A DNA stretch of 64,000 nt from RDYJ01 sp034931405 (GTDB lineage: Bacteria; Cyanobacteriota; Cyanobacteriia; Cyanobacteriales; Nostocaceae): assembly GCF_034931405.1 (NCBI RefSeq), contig NZ_JAYGHA010000002.1, positions 231,875-295,874 of the forward strand, given 5' to 3'. Position 1 is the stretch's first letter. Every line of letters starts with the position of its first letter. Shown here piece by piece: positions 45,785 to 53,369 of the stretch. The translations under genes and the position numbers were made by a program. Below the pieces are notes generated by a model. The model ran no database searches. It saw only the letters and a program-made list of their open reading frames with translations, and was not told the DNA's origin.

Positions 45785-47905
45785 CTATGGACAACGGGAA
45801 TGAATACCACCCTTTGTACAAATGAAAGCTAATTGCTGGGGATCTAAATTTTTCGCTGTGCTAAAATCAACCCCTTGGACTATAGCTGCTTGTGAACCGA
45901 GATCGGAAGTTTCGACAAACCTATCTCCGGGATCTTGTTTACCAGGAAAGAGGATAGTACCTTGAAAATCAGCACCGTCCAAATTTGCTTCCCGTAAATC
46001 TGCACGACTAATATCAGCATTGCGGAGGTTGGCGTTTTTCATGTTAGCAGAGCGCAAATCAGCACCAGAAAGACGAGCCGCACTAAAGTTGGCATTAGTG
46101 AGATTAGCGTGATCTAAATAAGCTTCAGATAAATCCGCTCCTTGCCAATCTGTGTTAGTTAAATTGGCATGAGATAATTGTGTGCTTATAGCAGAAACAC
46201 GACTTAAATGAGCCGCATACAAATCAGCTTCAATTAATTTGGCATCGCTGATATCTGCTCCTGTTAAAATCGCATCTTCCAAAATTGCTTGTTGTAAATC
46301 GCTCCCAATGAGTTGGGTACTGCTGAGATTAGCACCTACTAAGCGAGCATTAGACAAGTTAGCTTTATTTAGGGTAGCGCGGCTTAAATCACTACGGTTC
46401 ATCAACACCCGACTCAGATTTGCATCATTGAGGTTAGCTTGCTTTAACTGAGTTTTACTTAAATCAGCAATAACATCATCATAAGTATCCCAACGTCCAT
46501 CTTCACCAACACTGCGAAAGCGACTAGCTTTCAAACTAGCTCGGTTAAGATTGGCAGATTTAAACAAAACTCCCGATAAATCAGCATTATCTAGTACCAA
46601 GTTAAATACAGAACTTTCCTCAGAACTTTTTGCACCCAATTGGGCATTGCTTAAATCAATATTATTAATTTTGCCGCTATAAACAGTCAAAATTTTGTTG
46701 ATTGCCTGTTGGTTAGTATCTAACTGCTGTTGTCGAATATTACGGAAATTGCTTTTTGATTGTAGTTCCCCGTCCAGAAATAAATTCATCCGTTTTAATT
46801 CAGGCAGAGCGTTGATGCCAATATTTGCCAGTGCCTGTTGAGTAGTATCTAAGATATTAGGATCAGTTTCCTTCACCAGTAAATCCACAAGGAACTTGAT
46901 AGACTGTGTATCATTAATACCACCCAATGCTAAAATTGCCCTTTGGCGTTCTTCATTGCTGGAACCAGAGCTAGGATTAAGTTGTTTGACAAGTTCAAGA
47001 AACTTTTGAGTATTGACTAGCTGGGTTTTACGCAGACTTTCTTGATTTTGGATGTAGATTTGTGTACCGACTAAAGTTGACAACACAGCAATCATGCTTG
47101 TGATCCCAACTACAAACAAGGTAAAATTGGGACTGTGGACTATTTTCAGCTTGGGGGTAGGCTGCTTACTAGATGTATTGACCTGATTGTCATTTTCTGA
47201 CTGAGGCTGTTCGCTGGCAGTTTCTACAGGAGTTTTTATTGGTTTCTTGGTATCTTTAGCATCTATGATGTATGTACCTGCCAACTGATCATGCCAGGCG
47301 CGACGACGCTTTCGGGAAGTCCAACCCATTCCTTCACCTAGCACCATCAATACAGCTAAAAATGTAAATAAACCTAAATTGGGAAAAGCAAAGCTGTAGC
47401 GCCACAACACATAGGCAATGGAAACTGGAGCAGTCCAGCGTCCTAGCCCTTCACGGACGACAACAGCCCTTAAACCAGGGGCTTTACCTTCTTCATTAAC
47501 TACCCGCACACCAAACCAACGTTTGGGAAGGGTACTACCGGTTTTACCCAGTAAATACAACTGCCAAACCGAGAGGGTAAGAGGTGCTAAGAGGGCGATA
47601 GTCCAGAGAAAATTGGTGGGACCAGCAACATTACGAATGCCATAACTAACGGGTAGAGCTAGAGGCCGTGCGATCGCTCTTTCTGTGACTACCAGCACTG
47701 GGTTCAATGGTACTCGCTGAATATCGCTGCGAGAATTGGCGTAAACGCCGATGCCAAAGGGAACTAACCCACTGGCAACTACTAGCGTGATTTCCACAGC
47801 CCAAGCAGTTAAACGTCTTGCTCCCAGGGGCAGAGAATTAGCTTTTTCCGGTTTTTGGGATTGGCTAGATTGATTAATATTTCTCCTCACAGTTGGGGTC
47901 GTCAT
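45785..47905 (-). CDS. RDD family / HEAT / pentapeptide-repeat membrane protein
   Basis: Protein of 706 aa with three parts. Residues about 25-215 form an RDD membrane domain with several hydrophobic helices and GARRLTAWAVEI at its start. After another helix near 265 comes a HEAT-like segment (AILALGGINDTQSIKFLVDLL). From about residue 420 to 660 there are pentapeptide repeats (A[D/N]LSx, for example ANLNRASLKASRF), forming a right-handed quadrilateral helix. Such fusions are conserved in filamentous cyanobacteria without known function. The 113-aa gene upstream is in the same direction. Confidence 0.85.
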   Translation of the reverse strand: MTTPTVRRNINQSSQSQKPEKANSLPLGARRLTAWAVEITLVVASGLVPFGIGVYANSRSDIQRVPLNPVLVVTERAIARPLALPVSYGIRNVAGPTNFLWTIALLAPLTLSVWQLYLLGKTGSTLPKRWFGVRVVNEEGKAPGLRAVVVREGLGRWTAPVSIAYVLWRYSFAFPNLGLFTFLAVLMVLGEGMGWTSRKRRRAWHDQLAGTYIIDAKDTKKPIKTPVETASEQPQSENDNQVNTSSKQPTPKLKIVHSPNFTLFVVGITSMIAVLSTLVGTQIYIQNQESLRKTQLVNTQKFLELVKQLNPSSGSSNEERQRAILALGGINDTQSIKFLVDLLVKETDPNILDTTQQALANIGINALPELKRMNLFLDGELQSKSNFRNIRQQQLDTNQQAINKILTVYSGKINNIDLSNAQLGAKSSEESSVFNLVLDNADLSGVLFKSANLNRASLKASRFRSVGEDGRWDTYDDVIADLSKTQLKQANLNDANLSRVLMNRSDLSRATLNKANLSNARLVGANLSSTQLIGSDLQQAILEDAILTGADISDAKLIEADLYAAHLSRVSAISTQLSHANLTNTDWQGADLSEAYLDHANLTNANFSAARLSGADLRSANMKNANLRNADISRADLREANLDGADFQGTILFPGKQDPGDRFVETSDLGSQAAIVQGVDFSTAKNLDPQQLAFICTKGGIHSRCP

Positions 47906-47966
47906 TGCATAAATTCCCTTTGATTTTTGATGTTTACGCTAATCTCGGTGTGATTTAAATAGGCTA

Positions 47967-48308
47967 TTACTTACGTTGAAAGCTATTAGGCAGCAAAAAT
48001 TTGTATCCAACATACACTAAGACTGCCAACACCGCCAGACTGATCACAGATGCTACCAGTTTAAATACTGTTTGCAGTACCCATAAGCCCAAAAATATTA
48101 CTCCACCAGTAACTGCAAGCTTTTTCATACCGGATAAACTTTGAAACCAAATCTGAAACTGCTGGAAATACCCGTTTAATTTGGCAAACCCAGTTTGATT
48201 TGTCTGTTTTTGTGTTTCGGATTGGTTGGAGTTGGCAGAAAATGAGTTAATCTCAGCCTCTAGTTTTTGGAGGCGACGCTTTAAGTCTTCTTCAGGTTGA
48301 GGATTCAT
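47967..48308 (-). CDS. Small membrane protein, hypothetical
   Basis: Protein of 113 aa: a charged N-terminal coiled-coil stretch (LKRRLQKLEAEINSF) and two hydrophobic helices near the C-terminus (LAVTGGVIFLGLWVLQTV and VISLAVLAVLVYVGYKFLL). It lies 61 bases upstream of the RDD/pentapeptide gene and is likely cotranscribed. Family not recognised. Confidence 0.7.
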   Translation of the reverse strand: MNPQPEEDLKRRLQKLEAEINSFSANSNQSETQKQTNQTGFAKLNGYFQQFQIWFQSLSGMKKLAVTGGVIFLGLWVLQTVFKLVASVISLAVLAVLVYVGYKFLLPNSFQRK

Positions 48309-48652
48309 GATTTTTTACCTCAGCTATAACACTGCTAATACAACCGACCAACTATATCCATTTATTTGGCAGTTGTGTTAGTGATGTTAGCTAATATTTA
48401 TGTGGGCAAAACCTCTGTAAGTAGGAAAAATAATATATGTTGCCGAATCAAGAAGAAGATTAAAGCTTGAGTATTACCAAGATTTTCTGCTTCTCCCCTG
48501 TCAATTCAGGATATTTTAGTATTTAGTTATAAATTCGCCAAATTACAAAATAAAAATTAAATAAAAATTAAATAAAAATTAAATAAAAATTTATACTTCC
48601 AACTTGGGAACAAAAACCCGTGGTCTGGGTCTAATAATCTAGAACATAATAT
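48309..48652. other. Intergenic region with an 11-bp tandem repeat
   Basis: The only structure is an AT-rich tandem repeat, unit AAATAAAAATT, about four copies at 48548-48591. No gene is seen. Confidence 0.5.
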
Positions 48653-48790
48653 CAAAATACTGCTCTATCAGTTGTAGGGTGCGTCAGATATCAACAATCT
48701 GTTTATTTGCAGGATTTATGCAGTCTGACGCACCCTACCAATGTGCCAGTTCCGTAAGTCCTGTATATGCCAAAATACTGCTCTATCAGT
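48653..48790. repeat. Palindromic repeat flanked by 20-bp direct repeats
   Basis: CAAAATACTGCTCTATCAGT occurs at 48653-48672 and 48771-48790. Between them lie the hairpin TAGGGTGCGTCAGA...TCTGACGCACCCTA (48675-48737) and CCGTAAGTCCT. The hairpin is the same as at 4604-4666. The long direct repeats look like an insertion-associated duplication. Confidence 0.7.
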
Positions 48791-48807
48791 CGGGAGCATT
48801 AATAAAA

Positions 48808-49239
48808 ATGAATACTTTAAGGTTACTGACTCTTGTTCCCGCAACTTTGGTCATGAGTTTGGTATTTAACCAATCTATTTTAGCCCAGACTCCATTTATC
48901 CCCATTAATAACCAACTCCAAACAGATCCACTTGTTGTCAATGGCACATCTAAGGGAAAAGTTCAGAGTAATTGCGGTAATATCACGACTCAACCTAGTC
49001 AAGTTCTTCAGGTTCAAGAATCACTGCCATATTTGCGCTTAACACTTGAGGGACAAGGACAACCAACACTGCTAATAGATGGACCTGGAGGGCGCTTTTG
49101 TGTGTTGGCAGATAACTACTCTCAAAATAAACCAGAACTTGCTGGTTTCTGGCAACTGGGCAACTATTTGCTATACATAGGCAATTTATCCCCAGGTGAG
49201 CATAATTATACTCTTTCGATTTCCCAACACAAGAAATAG
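48808..49239 (+). CDS. Exported hypothetical protein
   Basis: The frame is open from 48679, but that part is repeat DNA; the ATG at 48808 starts a good signal peptide (MNTLRLLTLVPATLVMSLVF, cleavage after LAQ). The mature part of about 115 aa has two Cys (SNCGNITT, GRFCVLAD) that may form a disulfide. Such short periplasmic proteins recur in cyanobacteria; function unknown. Confidence 0.7.
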   Translation: MNTLRLLTLVPATLVMSLVFNQSILAQTPFIPINNQLQTDPLVVNGTSKGKVQSNCGNITTQPSQVLQVQESLPYLRLTLEGQGQPTLLIDGPGGRFCVLADNYSQNKPELAGFWQLGNYLLYIGNLSPGEHNYTLSISQHKK

Positions 49240-49290
49240 TCAATCAATTTTAGATTTTAGATGCAGCTACACCAAAGGAAAAATTAGCAT

Positions 49291-50022
49291 TCAAAACAGT
49301 GCCATTACCGCAGCGGGTGAACCAGAACCACCACGCAGTCTCAGAATACCAATTATTAAGGTAGTGCCTTGGGGTGGCAGTTGATCTAAGTTGGTGAGAT
49401 TTTCTAAGACAATACGTGGTTTTGCTAAGATTAAACGATTAGTAATGAAATTAGAATCTTGCCCAGAGTCTACCCCATGGGTATCAATTCCTACTCCAGC
49501 AATTTGCCTTTCGGTAATTAAAAACTGAGTAGCATCACTACCAAACCCTGGAAAGTGCATATTTCCATCTGCATCTTGGTTTAAGAATGCTTTTTTATCC
49601 AACCATTTAGTTTGCCAACCCGTATAAAGTAACACCAATTTATTAACGGAAATAGTTCCAAATTTTCCTTCCCAAGTCAGGATATCAGTTACAGTTAAAA
49701 GATAATCAGGATTTGCTGTGGCTTGGTTACAAATATCTATGACTACCGCAGATACTACTAAAGATTGGGCTGAATATTCGTCAATGCTGATGCCGTTTCC
49801 GTAAAAACTATTAGGGGCATTGATATGGGTAGCACTATGTTCACCTAAAGAAAAACGCCGCAGATAATAGCCATCATCTTGCAGTTGGGCAACAGTAGTA
49901 AATTTTACGCTTGGATCACCAGGCCATTGTGGTATATCTATGTCAATTAGATGACTTAGGTGGATAACGCGGGAATAGGAGATACTATTTTTGTTCTGGG
50001 GATGTATAATTGCTTTCCTCAC
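49291..50022 (-). CDS. Cyclase family protein (kynurenine-formamidase-like)
   Basis: Starts at a GTG; 243 aa. HLSHLIDIDIPQWPGDP and GVGIDTHGVDSGQ are the family blocks. The metal-binding motif, usually HxGTHxDxPxH, reads EHSATHINAPNSF here, so the first and last ligands differ and the Asp is Asn. Activity as a metal-dependent hydrolase is therefore doubtful or altered. No neighbouring tryptophan-degradation gene is present. Confidence 0.8.
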   Translation of the reverse strand: MRKAIIHPQNKNSISYSRVIHLSHLIDIDIPQWPGDPSVKFTTVAQLQDDGYYLRRFSLGEHSATHINAPNSFYGNGISIDEYSAQSLVVSAVVIDICNQATANPDYLLTVTDILTWEGKFGTISVNKLVLLYTGWQTKWLDKKAFLNQDADGNMHFPGFGSDATQFLITERQIAGVGIDTHGVDSGQDSNFITNRLILAKPRIVLENLTNLDQLPPQGTTLIIGILRLRGGSGSPAAVMALF

Positions 50023-50162
50023 TTCTTGGGCTAAAATATAGCATAAAAAGTGGAAATTCTGATAAAAATTTTGGTTTTGCTCAATTTATTAGCAAGCGAT
50101 ACCGATGCTAGGGAAAAATTGATTTTTGACAAATTATTTAGGTAGTCAGAAACATGAGAATG

Positions 50163-50288
50163 TTATACCAATTCTGTATAAAGATGCGCCAAATTTAGAA
50201 AGGAACGAACCACAGAGACACAGAGAACACAGAGGAGGAAAACACAGGGTTACAAAATTCAGCGCAGCCTCATAAGGAAATGGTATTA
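50163..50288. mobile_element. MITE-like element (TATACCAATTCTGTAT ends), copy 1
   Basis: Left end TTATACCAATTCTGTATAAA, then GATGCGCC; right end CAGCGCAGCCTCATAAGG, then TGGTATTA. The ends are imperfect inverted repeats of about 27 bp. The interior is CACAGAGACACAGAG-like. The same element lies inverted at 62774-62888. Confidence 0.75.
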
Positions 50289-50352
50289 CAACAAAATTAT
50301 AGTATGCGGTAGAACCATGATTTTAACAAGTCATTAATAAAATTCTTATCTG

Positions 50353-50663
50353 TCACCTATATTCAATCATGGCAAATTTTTCAAAGTTGCGTTTTACCCA
50401 ATCCATACCGATTTCGTTATTTAATTTTATATGCTGAGGAATGTTAGTATATAGTTTATTTAAAATATCCACATCTTGTTCAACAATTACTTCTGCTAAA
50501 CGGACAAAATTTTTCTTAATTAAATGAACAACAGGATTTTTAAATTTACCATAAACTAAAACATAGGTGCGTGTATGGGTTTCTGATTCGGGAATAAAGA
50601 AATAAATTTGTTTGACACTAGCCACAGGACTTTCACCATGTACGACGACAAAACAGGGAAAGA
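50353..50663 (-). pseudogene. C-terminal remnant of a Rieske-type oxygenase
   Basis: A frame without a start opens after a stop near 50664 and reads PCFVVVHGESPVASVKQIYF, then FIPESETHTRTYVLVYGKF and NNEIGMDWVRRNF-like (here NNEIGMDWVKRNF). This resembles the C-terminal domain of cyanobacterial Rieske [2Fe-2S] ring-hydroxylating oxygenases. The Rieske cluster and iron-binding core are absent, so it is a decayed fragment. It is divergent from the TetR gene. Confidence 0.55.
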
Positions 50664-50673
50664 AATTTTATAA

Positions 50674-51300
50674 ATGGGCGTTAATTGTGTTGGGAATGTG
50701 CGGGATGCAGAAGTGACACAGCAGCAAATTCTGGATGCAGCGGAGATTGAATTTGCTAGAGATGGGTTAAAGGGGGCGCGGTTGAGTGCGATCGCAGATC
50801 GTGCAAAAATTACAACAGCGATGATTCATTATTATTTTGAGAATAAAGAAGGTTTGTATAAAGCGGTTTTGCAGCGTCCGATTAATCAAGCGTTGTCAGT
50901 GGTTAGTCAACTAGATTTAGAAAGTTTAAATCCAGAGGAAGCATTAAAGCAAATTATTCGTAGTGCGATCGCTTATGAAGTTGCTTATCCCTATCGTCAA
51001 ATGTTGTGGTTTCAAGAAGCGAGTCAAAATCAGGGTTTGTATTTTAAGCAGATTAACCCTATGAATTTATACGCACCACTGCTGAAAGTTTTAGAAAGAG
51101 GGATAAAGGAAGGATATTTCCGGTCTGTAGATCCATTTTTGACATTAACTCATATTATTAGTGTCTGTATTTTCTATTTTACAGTGCAAGAAAACTGGAA
51201 ACATTTGACACCAGAGATAGATCGCCTCAGTCCAGAAATGGTAGAGAAACATACAGAAAATGCGATCGCTCTTATTCTAGGTGGTTTGTTGGTTAAGTAA
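50674..51300 (+). CDS. TetR/AcrR family transcriptional regulator
   Basis: Protein of 208 aa. The N-terminal helix-turn-helix is QQILDAAEIEFARDGLKGAR and AKITTAMIHYYFENKEGLYKA, unmistakably TetR. The C-terminal ligand domain (LTHIISVCIFYFTVQENW) is of unknown specificity. It lies divergent from the Rieske remnant, so its former target may be lost. Confidence 0.92.
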   Translation: MGVNCVGNVRDAEVTQQQILDAAEIEFARDGLKGARLSAIADRAKITTAMIHYYFENKEGLYKAVLQRPINQALSVVSQLDLESLNPEEALKQIIRSAIAYEVAYPYRQMLWFQEASQNQGLYFKQINPMNLYAPLLKVLERGIKEGYFRSVDPFLTLTHIISVCIFYFTVQENWKHLTPEIDRLSPEMVEKHTENAIALILGGLLVK

Positions 51301-51362
51301 AGAACTGTCAGAATCAGGATTTCCAGGATTAAGGGATGAACAGGATTAAAATTGGGATTTGT

Positions 51363-53029
51363 GTTTCAATCCCTAATAGGGAGTATTGGAAATTGCAACC
51401 GAAAACGTTTCTTGATTGCTGCTTATCTTATCTACATTGTTTCAATCCCTAATAGGGAGTATTGGAAATTGCAACTTCTTCCAGCGGTTAGACAAAGGGC
51501 AATTGCTGTTTCAATCCCTAATAGGGAGTATTGGAAATTGCAACATCAAAGTTATAAATCGTATAACTCGACATTTGGACAGTTTCAATCCCTAATAGGG
51601 AGTATTGGAAATTGCAACTGGGAGGGCGATTATCCTCCCAGGTGATCCGGCATTCGATTGGTTTCAATCCCTAATAGGGAGTATTGGAAATTGCAACATG
51701 GGTTATGTGTGCTTGAATCAGCAAAAAGGCTGGTTTCAATCCCTAATAGGGAGTATTGGAAATTGCAACCTACAGCCATAATGTAGATATAGCTGGTTAC
51801 ACGGAAGTTTCAATCCCTAATAGGGAGTATTGGAAATTGCAACATCCCAGCGACAGGGGCAAGTAAGGGTAGTGATGTTCTCAAGTTTCAATCCCTAATA
51901 GGGAGTATTGGAAATTGCAACCTTCAGCATTTCTTCCTACAGGTGGTCTTGCTGAGTTTCAATCCCTAATAGGGAGTATTGGAAATTGCAACCTCCACTT
52001 AGATTTCCTATCGTTTGCCATGTGGGGTTTCAATCCCTAATAGGGAGTATTGGAAATTGCAACCTGATAAATTTATATAAAAGCACGATATCACAGCTAG
52101 GTTTCAATCCCTAATAGGGAGTATTGGAAATTGCAACCACCAACCACCGAACGGGAAGCAGCGTTAGAGGCGTTGTTTCAATCCCTAATAGGGAGTATTG
52201 GAAATTGCAACGTTATAGCCAGTGGGGTCAACGTCCATTGCTACGGTTTCAATCCCTAATAGGGAGTATTGGAAATTGCAACATAATCGCACCTGCTGGT
52301 AATTCCAATTCAATGGGGATTGGTTTCAATCCCTAATAGGGAGTATTGGAAATTGCAACAGGGCGAGAGCGATCGCAATTGGTAGAATTTTCATGTTTCA
52401 ATCCCTAATAGGGAGTATTGGAAATTGCAACAATTATGTTCATTGATCTTAATCGCCAATTCTTCTCTAGTTTCAATCCCTAATAGGGAGTATTGGAAAT
52501 TGCAACAAAATAAAACCCTGAATTAATCAGGGTTGCAAATCTAGTTTCAATCCCTAATAGGGAGTATTGGAAATTGCAACAAGTTCAGATACCGTTTTCC
52601 CGATGGTAGATATTGCGTTTCAATCCCTAATAGGGAGTATTGGAAATTGCAACTCCTGTGGGGTGTAATCCAGTCACCCCTAAATATTCCCGGTTTCAAT
52701 CCCTAATAGGGAGTATTGGAAATTGCAACCTGTCATCACAATTTTTATCTGCTTGGTATCTATGCGTGTTTCAATCCCTAATAGGGAGTATTGGAAATTG
52801 CAACCACCCTTGACATCAAATTATTAGATGCCAACAGCAGGGCTGTGTTTCAATCCCTAATAGGGAGTATTGGAAATTGCAACTTCTAACTCCTAACTTT
52901 ATATCCATTGGCTCTCTGATCGTTTCAATCCCTAATAGGGAGTATTGGAAATTGCAACGCAATCCGATTTCAGGTGAAATCGGCAAAATGGCGTTTCAAT
53001 CCCTAATAGGGAGTATTGGAAATTGCAAC
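51363..53029 (-). CRISPR. CRISPR array, 23 repeats of 37 nt, 22 spacers
   Basis: The plus-strand repeat begins GTTTCAATCCCTAATAGGG and ends GGAAATTGCAAC. I located 23 copies, all apparently identical, starting at 51363, 51439, 51508, 51582, 51661, 51733 and on to 52993; spacers are 32-42 nt. On the minus strand the repeat ends ATTGAAAC, the usual 3' handle of cyanobacterial crRNAs, so transcription is leftward, and the promoter found at 53091-53119 agrees. The repeat contains CCCTAATAGGG, a short palindrome. No cas gene is in the window; Cas6 and effectors must act in trans. Confidence 0.97.
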
Positions 53030-53260
53030 AGCGGCATTCTGAAAGCCTATATATATTTAGTTTTCAAGGTTCGATTGCGCGGATGGTCTAATGATAGTCC
53101 ATTTCAGGAATTGTGTCAAGAGCAAAAAACGCTGAAACCCAGTCTGTGTAAGGTGCGCGGGTGTGTCGCCAACAAGAATAAGCTCAAAGCATTGCCTAGA
53201 AAGAGATTCAGACATTTTTTACAGCACCTGATTTTTTACACCCACCCATCCGCGCAAAAA
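53030..53260 (-). promoter_or_regulatory. CRISPR leader with promoter
   Basis: Minus-strand -35 TTGACA (53114-53119) and -10 TATCAT (53091-53096) are separated by 17 bases, about 60 bases before the first leader-proximal repeat at 53029. TGCGCGGATGG (about 53076-53086) and its inverse CCATCCGCGCA (53247-53257) bracket the leader. New spacers are expected to enter at the right end. Confidence 0.8.
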
Positions 53261-53369
53261 TCCCAAATTTCTTTCCCCTGCCTTCTGCCTCCTCGTTGCA
53301 TCAAGAGTGGAGGTTTTCATTTTTTATGCTATAACCCACACAGAAAATGAACTTAGGCGGCAACGACTA

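Noticed and set aside
48679..48807. Longer start for the exported protein at 48808
   Set aside because: The upstream codons are within the palindromic repeat, and the ATG at 48808 begins a proper signal peptide.
50353..50625. Functional 90-aa gene starting at 50625
   Set aside because: Similarity extends upstream of this start to a stop codon, showing a truncated oxygenase C-terminus rather than a small gene.
51352..53350. Plus-strand frames through the CRISPR array (readings such as SIPNREYWKLQ)
   Set aside because: They translate the CRISPR repeat and spacers; the 37-nt periodicity explains them.
53307..53369. Earlier start for the dynamin-like GTPase
   Set aside because: The extra 21 residues are outside the conserved protein and have no ribosome site.
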